Of a stretch of DNA of 64,000 nucleotides, positions 25,376-37,151 are shown piece after piece; the stretch's first letter is position 1; every line of letters begins with the position of its first letter. Location of the stretch: positions 18,693,001-18,757,000 of the forward strand of contig NC_083384.1 in the NCBI RefSeq assembly GCF_031755915.1, written 5' to 3'. The notes below the pieces were generated by a model. It ran no database searches and had not been told where the DNA came from. It saw nothing but the letters and a program-made list of their open reading frames with translations. Made by a program: the position numbers and the translations under genes. Source of the DNA: Ziziphus jujuba (Eukaryota; Streptophyta; Magnoliopsida; Rosales; Rhamnaceae).

Positions 25376-27419
25376 GCCCTCCCCCTGACAATACCTTTCC
25401 TGGTCGTCGCATGGCCACATGAATATATGAAGTGGTCTATAATTTACTAAATACTCGGTATGACTCATGCATTCGTGTACAAACTAGTGTAGATGAAGTA
25501 ACACGAATATCTCTGGTAGTCAATCTATTTCCATCAGCCGGTTGGTGGAAGAAGGTAAAGGCAGTAGCTCAGGAAGCTTCTTTCTTGTGTGCTTGGCTTC
25601 CTACTAAGTTCGAGTGAGGGTCTTTCACCTGAAAGTTCTTGCTCTTTCACTGGTTACCAGCTTATGATCCAGTAAATAAGGCTCTACCATCGGACGGTGT
25701 GGTGGCCCACAGCTGGGTGAGCCCAGGCACCGAATCGCCAGGCCGGTTGGCCCACAAACAAGCCTGGATCGGTGCCCAAAGCTGATGGCCGACATAACGT
25801 GGGTTGGCCAGTTTTCCGATGTCCACCGGTCACATGGTTGGTCCTCCCCTCTAGATTTCAACCCCCTGGTTCCAAAAATGACCTCCAATTGCTCAAATTC
25901 TAAGCCATTTGTGAGATATGTGGAGAGAGAGCTCGGCCAAAATTTTTCGGTCAAATTCCGGTCACCGTCGGCGAGGTTGTGGCCAATGAAGGTTAGAAAT
26001 GTGTTTCTTGTCTCATTAGCTTTCTATAGGTACCTCATTTGCGAATTATGGTAGAGTATTTTGAAAGATGTCATTTTTGAATAAAATATTATTATTTTAA
26101 TGTGATAATCAGGAAAATGTATCGGTTTAATATCTAAATAATTATTATTTATATTAGAGATGTCAAATTTATGTTGAATTGAATAAGTATGGCCTTGAAA
26201 TAGTATTTTCGAAAATTTAGGAAACTGTAGTTTTAAGCCGCTGTTAAATTATTATTAGATTATTGTTAATTTTCCTGTAAGGTTATGGCATCTATTAGAA
26301 TGTATTTTTATATACCTAATTATGAGAAATTATATGTGGTTCTAATGATATTTGGTATAAATTGATTTGAAGGTTGAGAAATTAATTGTATTAAATTACC
26401 ATGATAAACGAAAATATGTTTATGTGTTTGATTATTCTCTTATTTATGGAATTGGATTATTGTAGAAGGGATTAATTTTATGAAATTATAATTTAAATTT
26501 TATTAAGTTTATTGTTGATTTAAATGTTGAAATTTTTATGCATAAATAATGCATTTATATGATTTTAATTATGTATGACTTTTATATATTTTTCTTTATA
26601 TTGTTTTGGTGTAAATTGATTTCATGAATTTGAAGAAAAATATTTATTTAAATTTTAGTATTTCCAAAAAAAAATATATTTATGCATTAATTAATTAATT
26701 TATTCATTCATTTATTATTCATAAACTTAATTTTTATCTAATTTTATCAAAACTCATTATTTTAATAGTACTATAAAAATTTAGAGTTTTTCTTAATGCA
26801 CCATACACGTATGGTGTTCTATATATTAGCGCGCATGTGGATATGATTAGCACATAGGTTTATTTATAGGGTTGTCTTATGGTTGCCATCGGACTGAGGG
26901 TAGGCAAGTTTGATATTGGGCATAGCCGCCCCCCTCTATGACCAGGATGACTTATAGCAGCGATGCTATGGGATGCCACGTGACCGTATGCCAGTTTCTC
27001 TCTTTAACCTCCGCGTCAGGCGATGCTTTGGGACGCTGGACACCGTCGGGCGCCATTGGTATATAGTATGTGCATCAAATATCTTTATATATATATATAT
27101 ATATACATATATGTATGTTATGTTTGTATGTATTACTCCGCACGGAGCAACGATCCGATGTGGTCCATGAAGAGCTATCCTTGTAACTATGTTGCCTACG
27201 AGTCTAGGGAATCGGATGGCCAATCTAGGCAACCATCCTGGACTGTATTAGTAGCAATGTACCAGCGACAACTGGATTCATGGATCACGCAACATATTAA
27301 AGAGTATCGTTCGTACTTCCGATGTGGGTGTATATTTTATAATATGATTTTAATTTTAAAATATTATTTTGCTTATACTATTTTAACTATTATAATCTGA
27401 TTTTTCTATCATTATACTT

Positions 27420-27512
27420 AATTGCTTTTATTGTCATTACTATTATTAATATTATTCTTGTTATTAATATTATTATCATTATTTATCATATTTACGTTTA
27501 CAATTATTTCCA

Positions 27513-27543
<31 letters not shown>

Positions 27544-27645
27544 GATTACTATGATTATCATTATTTTTATTGTTACCATCATTTATTTTATTTTTACTTT
27601 TATTACTATTATTTTTTTTATTATTATTATCATCATCATACAGAA
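27420..27645 (+). repeat. (ATT)n/(ATC)n-rich microsatellite in LTR A
   Basis: Degenerate TTATTATTAT and ATCATTATTAT array. The ORF here is an I/L/F low-complexity translation and not a protein. Similar ATA-rich patches sit at the matching place in the other LTRs (near 44,468 and 51,470) but are much shorter. Confidence 0.85.
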
Positions 27646-28382
27646 TCTTCGGACAAGTATCATAACCTATGGGTAAGGAAGATAGCCATTGGGCAATTAT
27701 AATAGTCCTTGGACAAGTGGTAGGCTTTGGACAGGTGAGTTAGTCCTTGGGCAGCTATGATTATATAATAGCCTTTAGACAGATAATTACCTTTGGATAA
27801 ATATGACAGATGATATTAATACTACTTTTATCACTTGATTACCTTCGGATAAATATGACAGATGATATTAATACTACTTTTGTCACTAAAATGACTGCTA
27901 TTATTATTATTGTTGATGTGATGGTTGTGTTACCTTTCTTTCTACATTATGCATTTGTATGTCTATAAAACGATAATTGAAATGTACGACACTGAGTGGG
28001 TGGTGTGGGTGGATGTGCATAATTAAATGTATTTCATGATTTTAAAATTATTTCTAATACATGTACCTATCGATAACTTGATATTGAAATGCTATAAATT
28101 ATGGAAGTTATTGTAGTAAGGTGGGAGGAATAAGGAGATACTGTTAGAAGTGTGTTTCTGTGCAGGAAATTTTGTAATAAATCCTACCTTTAGGAGAGAT
28201 GCTGCCGGATTTTCCATTGGAATGTTCGATGGTATTTCCTTAGGATCAGGGCTTGTCTAGGATTCCTGTGAGGGATCTTGGATGGGTCCTGACATGAGTG
28301 AATGAGATCTTGTTTGAGTGATACATGTGAGGGAGTTAATTTGGTAAGGTTTCTTGCATTATTTTTACTAACATGACAAATT

Positions 28383-29540
28383 CAATATTATGAAGAGGAG
28401 GTGACTCTTTAAGAGATCTTGGAGACGAATCCGTGGGATTCAAAGGAGAATCTAGAGCAATAGGAAGTGGAGGAGAACCTGCTAACATGTTTTCAATTTT
28501 GGAACAATTGCAATGGATGAATGCTCGCTTTGATCAATTTGATAAAATATCGGACAAGTTTGAGAATTCACAAGGAAGACCAAACCCAAAGATGGAACCA
28601 CATGGAGGTCGTGGTTGAGGTCGAGGAGGCTGTGGATGCTTTATGGAAGAATTTGAAGGAGGTGACTTTGGAGATAACCTTGAGGAGTAGTACGAAGACA
28701 TATTTGTAATCCAAGGAAGACAAAACCATGGAAGGCACGCACGAGATGAAGATGATGATCTTGAAAATGTTAAAGTCAACATACTACAGTTTTTAGGAAA
28801 AAGTGATTCGAAGGCTTACTTAGAATGAGAAGAATGAATGGAGATGATCTTTAATTATCATAACTATTTGGAGGCTAAAAAGGTTAAGTTGGTCGCTTTG
28901 GAATTTGAACATTATGCATTACAATGGTGGAGTGATGAGCAAAATACCCGAAGGAGAGTTGGTGATAAGTTAATAACCACTTGGAGACAAATGAAAGGAG
29001 CCATGTGAAAGGTTTGTACCAAGCCATTATCATAGGATGTTACATCAAAGATTACAATCTTTATCCCAGGGAAGTAGGACCATGGAGGACTATTACAAGG
29101 AGATGGAGATGCTTATGATGAGGTTAAGCTTGAATGAAGACCGAGAGGCAACTATGGCTAGGTTTCTTAGAGGTCTAAATTGAGAGATTACTAACCAAAT
29201 GGAACTACAACAATATGTGGAGTTAGAAGAGATGCTGCCTGTCGCCATCAAAATTGAGAACCAACTGAAGAGGAGGGATAGTAGCTCATGGTTTGGAGGA
29301 GTCTCAAATAGCAGGAGGACAAGTTCAAGTGGCTGGAGAAGCAATACTGCATTCAAATCAAAGCCAAAACCCAAGTTGGAGGAAGGAAGCTCCATACAGC
29401 CAAGGAGAGACTACCAAACCGAATCCACATAAACACCAAGACCGAGTGGTAAATCTGATCCTAAACCATCTAGAACTCATAATATTGTGTGTTTTAAATG
29501 TCAAGGCCATGGAAATATTACCAACCAATGTCCAAACTGA
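28383..29540 (+). pseudogene. Gag (capsid and zinc knuckle) of gypsy element, decayed
   Basis: Shifting plus frames give a capsid-like region with VKLVALEFEHYALQWWSDE and a TWRQMKGAM segment (28,870-29,010), the W-W and T-W-xx-M pattern of plant Ty3/gypsy Gag. A zinc knuckle follows at 29,490-29,531 with C-F-K-C-x4-H-x4-C (CFKCQGHGNITNQC). Gag packages the element RNA. Stops and frameshifts occur throughout, including TGA inside the W-rich part, so no full protein is made. The overlapping minus-strand frames at 28,534-28,782 and 29,093-29,395 are shadows. Confidence 0.8.
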
Positions 29541-29639
29541 AGAACTATGGTGCTGAAGGACAATGGAGAGTTGGCGTCCGATAGTGATGAAGCTGAAACT
29601 GAAATTAAGCACGAAGAGTTAGAATCAAAAGATGAAGAA

Positions 29640-30060
29640 CAAAGATGAAAATCAAGCGCAAAGGGAAAACATCTTCCATACTAGATGTGATATTCAAGGT
29701 ACTATTTGTAGTATAATTATTGATAGTGGAAGTTGTGCCAATGTTATTAGTAATGTTGTGGTGGAGAAATTAGGTTTAACAAATAATTAAGCATCCATAA
29801 CCATATAGACTTCAATGGCTTAATGATAGTAGAGAGGTAAAGGTAATAAACAAGTCAGGGTAAAGTTTAGTATTGATAATTATGTGGATGTGGTTTTGTG
29901 TGATGTTGTACCTATGCATGCTGGACATATTTTGCTGGGAAGGCCATATCAATTTGTTAAGAAAATGCCATTGTATTCTGATTTAAAGGTAAGAAAATTA
30001 AGCTTGAGTCGTTGACACCAAAGGAGGTATTTAGGGATCAATTGCAAATGCAATAAAGGA
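29640..30060 (+). pseudogene. Aspartic protease region of gypsy element, decayed
   Basis: A plus-strand frame reads CSIIIDSGSCANVISNVVVE (29,705-29,765) with the catalytic D-S-G triad. It is followed by DVVPMHAGHILLGRPYQF (29,905-29,955), the typical flap and LLGRPW-like motif of retroelement proteases. The protease cuts the Gag-Pol polyprotein. Stops separate the two parts. After about 30,180 no reverse transcriptase follows. The sequence jumps straight into the truncated 3' LTR. Confidence 0.8.
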
Positions 30061-30210
30061 GAGAGGCCGAACGGCAAAGGGAGAAGTCCATTATGCCACC
30101 CACAGCTTCAGCAATTATTCAAGAAAGCAAGGATGAATATCATCACTCAAGTAAGTTTTCTAAACCCAAGAGTGAGAAGAACTTGAAATGCAACAAAGCA
30201 AGGCTAAAAT

Positions 30211-30462
30211 TACTGATTCAAAAATTATTGTGATAAAGATCTCTCTTATTCTCTTTGAACACCTAAAACACCAAATAGGGATCGAGTGTTTTAGTTTGAC
30301 TTGTCAATAGGACTTCCATAATATATTGTGGCATCTTTGATATACCAAGGATTCTAATCACACGCTGATTAAGGGTCAAAGTGACTATTAAAATTTGAAC
30401 TTAATTTCTATCAGGGCAAATTTAATATGGGCTTAGGAGCGAGTTGACTTAGATTCGTATCA
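30211..30462 (+). repeat. Truncated 3' LTR of the gypsy element
   Basis: Only the last ~252 bases of the LTR remain, matching 23,390-23,643 and ending GTATCA before TSD TCTTA. The deletion joint lies near 30,205-30,211. Confidence 0.85.
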
Positions 30463-30800
30463 TCTTATCTAGCGTGCTAATTCACCAACCACTTATTCCC
30501 CAATTTATCTATATATATTTATTCACTTAATTATATACATATTAATAAAACTTGACAAAAATTAAATTGAAAGAAAAAACGGAAGGATAAGGCAATGCTT
30601 TTGAAGATAAAAGTGTCGCTTATTTATTTGATATTTCAAAAAAAAAAAAAATGAAGCTCCTTAATTTAACAAACAACTTGCTTAATATTGAAAAATTCAT
30701 TAAGTTAAAATTGCAAAAAAAAAAAAATAGTAAATATGGCAAAAAATTAAAATTAAAAAATAAACTATTAGGCGATGCTTTTAGGAAAGAAAGTGACGCC
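30463..30800 (+). repeat. Left satellite array resumes after the gypsy insertion
   Basis: The anchor CTAGCGTGCTAATTCACC (30,469 on) continues the interrupted monomer in the same orientation, with H1 near 30,592-30,622 and the Y block with AACAAACAACTTGCTTAATA. The next hairpin (30,771-30,800) is the point where orientation reverses. Confidence 0.9.
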
Positions 30801-33499
30801 TTTTTTTTAAAAAAAAAAATATAATCTTTATCAAATTTTATTAATATATATATGCATATAATTATGCAAATACATATACATATATAGATTAATTGAGGAA
30901 TAAGTGGTTAGTGAATTAAGCATACAGAAATTAAGGCATAATATATTTGTGGATATCAGACTTGTGAAAACCTGAGTACAAGAGTGTGTCCATTTGGCAG
31001 ACTACTACTGGCACTTTATGAAGTAAAAAATTACAATTTTTTTTTATTTTTTAACTTTTTCAATGTTATAGGTGACACTTTTTGGGTAAAAAGCATTGCC
31101 TAATTCTTTGTTCTTTATTAATTTTTTGCAATGTTGACTTATTGTTGGCTTTGCAGTTTTAATTTAATTTTTGCATTTTTAACATATTTGTTTGTTAAAT
31201 TTAAGAACTTTGTCAATTTATTTTTAATATGAAAACATTTGGTGATTCTTTTCTCAACAAAAGCATTTCCTATTTTCCCTTTTCTTTTTTTAAAATTTGT
31301 GGTTGCCTGGCTTGTGTAAACCTAGGTGAAAAATTTGGAGAACAGTGTAACCATTATGAAGTATTGGTCATGTTAATTTATATTTGTTTTGAGCAGTAAA
31401 GAAATTCATATTTATTCGATAGTGCATTTAAAAGGCTAAATATTGCTAGTGAACATCTTGGTAATACAATTGAAGTTGTTTTTTATTTTTTTTAATTTGA
31501 AGACAATAGGCGACACCTTTTTTGCTAAAAGCATCGCCTATTGTCTTTTATTTATTTTTTTTTGTAATTTAATTAATTTTATCTTTGTTTCAGATGTATA
31601 TAAATACTAAATATATCAATTAAAAATATAAAGCAAAATAATTAATCTGTTCATTTAATTTATTTGTATTTCAATGTTAACTTATTTGCATTTAAAATTA
31701 TATTGAAATTTCAATGATATTTTCTTTACAATTTAAATGATTAGGCAACGCTTTTAAATATAGAAGCATTTCCTATTACATATATATATATATATATATA
31801 TCTATATATTTTTTTTTCAATTTCACTTTTTGTTCTTATCTATATAAAAATATTTTTATTTTGTTTTTCAATATTAATTAATGTTATGTTTGATTCATAT
31901 GAAGCAATATGAAGCAAAATAATTAATAAAAATTTTTTAAATTAAAATTTTTAAGTTTAATAATTTAAAGATTGTTAATACATAGTTAATAAAAATATGA
32001 TATATTTATCTGTTTTGAAAATGTTTGGCCAACGCTTTTCATTATAAAAGCATGGCCTATTGTTTGAATTTTTTGCTTTTAATTTTATGACACATTAAAT
32101 ATAGTATTTTGAATTTGAATGAAATATAATTTAATATTACAAATGCTTAAAAATATACATGAAGATGAATAAAATATTAATCAAATTGAAAATTCTTTGA
32201 AATATTAAATTTGTGGGCATCAATTATGAGTTCAAACATTTCATCTTAATGAGTATGTATGCATGGTAGTTTAATTGCTTTTGATTGTACATATAAAATA
32301 GTTGACCAAATTGTAAAAATATTACGTGAGTTAATATTTAATTTATTAGAAATATTATTTTGTTATGCAAATATTTATTTTAATTTTGTTGTTTTTTAGT
32401 TATTTTGCATGAAGTTAGCTTTTAACAATCCAATTTTGAGAAAATTAAAACACCATTATACCCAAAAAAAGAAGAAGAGAAAAGCCGACACTTTTAACAA
32501 AAAGCATCGTCCAAATGTAACAATAGCCGACACTTTAACATAAAAGCGTCGACTTTTTCTTTTTTTATGAATTTTTATTTTTTTTAAAGTTTGATTAATA
32601 TGTATATAATTATGTAAATATATATGCATAGATAAATTAAGGATAAGTGGTTGGTGAATCATTTTACATGAGGCTATCTTTTAAACATTCTAATTTTGTA
32701 AAAATTAAAAAAAACATTCAAACAAAAAAAAGGAAAAAAGAAAAGCTGACGCTTTCAACAAAAAGCAAATCGCCAAATTTAACAATAGTCGACGCATTAA
32801 CAAAAAAGCATTTGCTTTTCCTTTTTTTTGTTTTTCAATTTTAATTTTTTTCAAGTTTGATTAATATGCATTTGATTATCTACTTTTTATCCATTAGGCA
32901 GACTGCTGTGGTCACTTCGTTATCTGTTCTGCAAAACAGAGAATTTATTGTTGATTCAATTTCTGCATTTAAAAGGTTAAATATCGTATGTGAAAATCTT
33001 GATAATACAGTGTAATATACTAATTAGCTTTATCAAGTAAAAATTTACATTTTTTTGTAATTTTTTCAATGTTATAGGCAGTGCTTTTGGCATAAAAAGC
33101 GTTGCCTATGTATTCCTTTACAAAAAAAAAAATTAAATTGCAATGTTGACTTATTGTTGTGTTTGCATTTTTAACTTATTTGTTTGTTAAATTTAAGAAC
33201 TTTAAAATTTTTTTAATATCAACATATTAGGCGATGCTTTTGATGATAAAAGTGTCACCTAAGGCTTTGATATTTCAAAAAAAATAAAATAAAATTGAAC
33301 CTCCTCAATTTAACAAACAAGTTGGTTAATATTACAAAATTAATTAAGCTAAAATTGCAAACAAAAGAAATAATAAACATCGCAAATAAAAAAAAAAGAT
33401 ACATATTTAGGCGACGCTTTTAGGAAGGAAAGCATCGCCTATTTATGTTTTTTTAATTTAATTTTTTTCAAGTTTTGTTAATATATATGTATATAATTA
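30771..33499 (-). repeat. Hairpin satellite, inverted right arm, part 1
   Basis: From the hairpin at 30,771-30,800 the anchor block is read backwards: GAATAAGTGGTTAGTGAATT at about 30,899 is the reverse complement of the left-array phrase. Diverged hairpins follow near 31,067, 31,510, 31,744, 32,030, 32,480, 32,525, 32,747, 33,077, 33,230 and 33,411. Copies between 31,200 and 32,870 are strongly degraded, with long AT-rich spacers. Short frames here (32,456-32,662, 32,647-32,844) are translations of the repeat. Confidence 0.85.
33130..33445. repeat. Fold-back unit of the right array: hairpin flanked by inverted Y blocks
   Basis: The Y block appears reversed at about 33,140-33,210 (GCAATGTTGACTTATTGTTG...), then a hairpin at 33,230-33,265, then the Y block forward at about 33,297-33,395 (CAATTTAACAAACAAGTTGG...), then a third hairpin (33,411-33,440). 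The left-array monomer has only one Y between two hairpins. The same three-hairpin arrangement recurs at 38,308-38,680 and, with a deletion, at 37,675-37,935. Confidence 0.85.
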
Positions 33500-33539
33500 T
33501 GTAACACCCCGTCCCAAAGTACAACGGAAATTTTCCTAC

Positions 33540-33606
33540 TTTGACCGAGGGTGACCGTTGACCATTGACCGTTGACCGTTGACCGAAGGGGTCAAAAGTT
33601 GACTTT
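33540..33606 (+). promoter_or_regulatory. Cluster of W-box-like TTGAC cores in LTR B
   Basis: TTGACC/TTGACT cores occur about six times within 67 bases (CTTTGACCGAGG, then CGTTGACC repeated with CATTGACC, ending AGTTGACTTT). WRKY factors bind TTGAC[CT]. The cluster is 40-105 bp inside the 5' end of the LTR (U3 part). Similar but fewer copies are in the other LTRs of the family. Confidence 0.5.
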
Positions 33607-34077
33607 TTAACTCGGATGGAATTCTAGGTTGACTGAGGTACCGTTACGAAGTACACGTTGGCACGAGTTTGTAGACTAATAGCACGTTGAAAACAGAGCT
33701 ATGGTTTGAAAGTTATGAGCAAAAAAAATTTGAGGTCCAAACTGTCCAAGGAATGCCGAAGTTGACTTTTTATTCATGCAAAGTTGAGCTTTGACTCATG
33801 CATGGTTGTGAAGTGCTCGTCGATACGAGTCCGTAGACTAGCAGCAGGTCCGATTTGGACATGTGGTTTGAAAGTTATGGACATGTAGAGTTTTTCAAAT
33901 ACTGTATTATTTTAATATTATTTTTGAACGTGTAACAATGTGCCACGGTGACTTAATAAATGTGACTATGTGTCACCATGATGAGATGCCACATGTCAAC
34001 CATGCTTAATACCATATTATTTTATTATTATTTTATATAATAATATTATTTTTAATATTATTTAATTATTTTAGTTT

Positions 34078-34255
34078 TATTTCTTTTTCTTTCTTTTTCT
34101 TTTCTTTTTTTTCTTTTTTTTTTCTTTCTTTTTTTTTATTTTCCCCCACGTGGGAAAAAAGGCCACGGGCCCCTCTTTTCTTTCTTCTTCTTCTTCTTCT
34201 TTCTTTCCTTCTTTCTTCCTTCCCACCGGCCATCTATCTCTCTCTCCCGTGTTCA
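34078..34255 (+). repeat. Pyrimidine-rich tract in LTR B
   Basis: TTTC/CTT-rich run interrupted by CCCCCACGTGGGAAAAAAGG. Equivalent to the tract in LTR A. ORFs on either strand here are low-complexity. Confidence 0.8.
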
Positions 34256-36341
34256 TCTTTCTCCGGCCACCACAAGCCACACGCACCGGCCACCGTCCAA
34301 GACCACACGCCGGCGAGCTCACCAGCCAAATTTCACGGCTGGCTGGCCGGTGATGCGCCTAGATCGGGCTATTGAAGTCGATGGTGGTGCTTCTCCCTTT
34401 TCCAGCGATTCCGCCGTATTCTGGCCAACCCAGTCCAAATTAAACCTCCTCTCCCCCTATTTTAGGTCTTCTAATCCCAAATATGGCCTCCAATTTCCAA
34501 AATTCGAAGCGGTTTGCAAGATACGAGGAGTTGAATTTCGGCCGAAGCTTTCCGGCCAAATTCCGGCTACCGCGGGTTGAATTGAGCTCAATGGAGGTCG
34601 GTAATGTGATCCTCATCTTACAAGCTTTCCATAGACATATAATTTGTCAATTTTGGTTAACGTTTGTGTTAGACCCCCCGGGTACCGGGTATTATTTACC
34701 CGAATAAAATATTAATTTATTTGAGTTGTGTAATATTGTTGTTTTAGGAGCACGGATGAGTCGTGGAATTGATCCCATGGAGGATCTTGGTTTAATTGCG
34801 TACTCCAGGTGAGTGACCCACCTTTAAATTATTTTGGAGTGATTAATTATATTTATTTTGTATTAATTTGATATCCAGAATTATGCTCATGTGGTGGAAA
34901 TTGAATTTAATTGTGGGAAAAATATTATTTTATATGTATACATCTGTTTATTGCTGCTAGATTAAAAGTTGAGTTAGAAATGAATTTCTAATTTTTATTG
35001 TGATTTAGTTGTATTTATCACGCATGAGCAAGGTGGTTTCAATTAATTAATTATATTTGGATTTTTATATTATTTTTTGGCATGATTTGATTTTCAAATA
35101 TTTCAAGGAAAATATTTGTTTAAGTTGGTGGCTTCAATTTTTATAATTATGCCCGTGGAACATTATGTGATTTAATTTATTATATTTCAAAAATATTTAT
35201 GCCATTGGAAAAATTTGAATATTTAAATTGGTGGATTTGAGAGCTGGTGGATTTGAAAATCATGGTATTTATGCGATGAATTTATGACGATGATTATAAA
35301 GGAATTGTGGAAAGTTTACGAGTTTAATTGGGTGGAATAAACCCGGTATGTTATGGAAAATTTGAGATTTTGAGATGTATTGATTTATAATTTTTAGATG
35401 CACCATACACGTACTGGTGTTCTGTGTATATAGATGTGATTAGTGCACACATGGATGTAATTAGCGCTCAGGTGGGTGTGAGTAGCGCGCAGGTGATTTA
35501 TGGGGTTGTTCTGTGTTTGCCATCGGATGAGGGTAGGCCGCCCCTCCATGGCCGGGACACCTGTTTGCAGCGGCGCGGTGGGACACCACGTAACCGTATG
35601 CCGGTTTCTCTCTACAACCTCTTGTCTGGTGGTACCTTGGGACGCTGGGTACTGTTGGCGCCACTGGTATATAGTGGGTGCATCAAGTGATTTTCAAAAC
35701 TTGGATTTCAAAAATAAATACTTTGAAATTGTATTCAAATTAAGAACATATTTAATGTTGGTTTTATTGTTTAGTTCAATGGAGGTTTTAAATTGACTTA
35801 ATTTTTTCCCTTTACTTAATTCTTTAAGAAATTGATTTATTTCATTATAAATTCTGAATGCTTGAATTATTATACTTTATTTGATATTTAGTTGAATATT
35901 TGACTCCTTGGTTTTCGGAAAATATGAATAGCGGGTTTTGTGAAAAGGTTTTAAAAGGGAAACTTTTCCAACCGAGAGAATCATAACGGTTTTGAGAGAA
36001 AATTCATTTCCAATTAATTATTATTTATCTACTTAAATATCATGGTATTATAATTGTACAATAGATAGGGTCACTCACTGAGATGATTAGCATCTCACGT
36101 TTTTAAATTCCGTTCCCCTAGGTCCAGGTTGGGAGACATTGATCGTCCGGGGCGAGCCCGACATCTCAGTTCATCGCCGAAAGTCCAAGAAGTATTTTTT
36201 CCCTTTTTCCTCTCCATCTTGTATTACTTCTTTATCTGACGTTGTATTAATTCCACATTTATTTGTATATTGCTCTGTATACTGTATTGGACGTTTAGTT
36301 GTTAATTATGCACTGATTTACTGTTATTCATTTGAAGTGCT

Positions 36342-37151
36342 AACACACCGACATCGAATATTGCATCCCGCGTTTACCACCCACATGCCGAAATTCCACA
36401 GTCGGGGGAACAGCTCGGTACTTCCATCGCCATCTTGTGTTTTTTTTTTTTTCATTCTATATCCCTCCCTAGTCTCGAATCACAAGAAGTTGGAGCAGAT
36501 CTTTGATCTTTTATTTTTTATTCAAGTTGGTTTAGTGAGGGCGACCGCGAAAGTCACCGAATGGGTCAGTCTTTTCCTTCAGTTTTCCTATAAAAATAAA
36601 GCGTGGGAGGACGTCGACAGTCGGACACAGCTCATTTTGCTGCTCTCCCAGAGATGCCTACTGAATCGGAAACTTCCCACCTTACTCCATAGGGCCTCTG
36701 CTACATTACCTCTATGATCTTAAGAGCACTCCCACGCCCCGAGCCAGGCGCTCCGGAAGACGATGACGCAGAAAAGTGGTTCAGCCTGGTGAAGATATAG
36801 CTGAAAACCTTTTAATCGAAACATATTTCAGTGAAGATTACAGAGTGGTATCACCTGAATTTGAAGAAAGGAGTAATCAAATGTTGTTCGACTTTCTAGA
36901 GCGTTTAGCTGTGGTGTCTTATGAGAAACATATTAGAACTGTTTACTTTCATAACTTCTCACGATTCGATGGTCTTCTAATATTAAAATATTTAACTAAG
37001 GGGAATGTTTTCACCTTCAAACCTCTTATGAGGAACCACTGCAATTGGGGGCTTCTTTTAAGCCAGCCTACAAAAGACTTCCACCTCGACTCCCCTCTAC
37101 CAGAGAATCCATGAATTCCCGGCACCTGCAGTACAGTACAGGGATGGGGTA
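36342..37151 (+). pseudogene. Mitochondrial-plasmid-like DNA polymerase B fragment inserted in LTR B
   Basis: LTR similarity stops after GAAGTGCT (36,341) and resumes at about 37,152 (GTAAATTTATGGAA region), leaving ~0.8 kb foreign to the LTR. The frame at 36,776-37,114 reads VYFHNFSRFDGLLILKYL, with the H-N-x-S-x-F-D exonuclease II motif of protein-primed family B polymerases. It matches the DNA polymerase of plant mitochondrial linear plasmids and its fragments in mitochondrial genomes. Upstream, a shifted frame with one TAG holds RALPRPEPGAPEDDDAEKWF (36,723-36,782), probably the same ORF. Base composition is clearly more GC-rich than the surroundings. Only an N-terminal exonuclease part is present. 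The most likely source is mitochondrial DNA transferred to the nucleus. Confidence 0.6.

Larger units (their letters stand above)
24675..28294 (+). mobile_element. Solo LTR 'A' (chromodomain gypsy family) nested in the gypsy leader
   Basis: Starts TGTAACACCCTGTCCCGAAG and ends GGATGGGTCCTGACA, the same termini as the LTRs at 43,981-53,877 read on the opposite strand. It is about 3.6 kb with no internal domain, so it is a solo LTR left by LTR-LTR recombination. Flanks are CAAGT (24,670-24,674) and TGAGT (28,295-28,299). These are explained as a decayed CGAGT duplication with one transition on each side. It contains a CT-rich tract (25,240-25,375) and an ATT-rich region that make it longer than the other copies. 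Confidence 0.85.
22512..30462 (+). mobile_element. Ty3/gypsy LTR retrotransposon, internally deleted, inserted in the satellite
   Basis: The element starts TGATGAGAACC and ends GATTCGTATCA. It is flanked by the 5-bp duplication TCTTA (22,507-22,511 and 30,463-30,467), which sits inside the satellite anchor phrase TATCTTATGTAGC. A full 5' LTR (22,512-23,643) is followed by a Met-tRNA primer site. The 3' LTR survives only as its last ~252 bp. Between them are a decayed gag, a zinc knuckle and an aspartic protease. Reverse transcriptase, RNase H and integrase are missing, so one deletion probably removed pol and the first ~880 bp of the 3' LTR. A solo LTR of another family sits inside. Confidence 0.9.

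Noticed and set aside
27422..27676. 84-codon ORF rich in Ile/Leu, membrane-like
   Set aside because: Comes from an ATT/ATC microsatellite, not a membrane protein.
36139..36717. 192-codon plus-strand ORF
   Set aside because: It spans the joint between solo LTR B and the foreign insert, so it is two unrelated sequences read through by chance.
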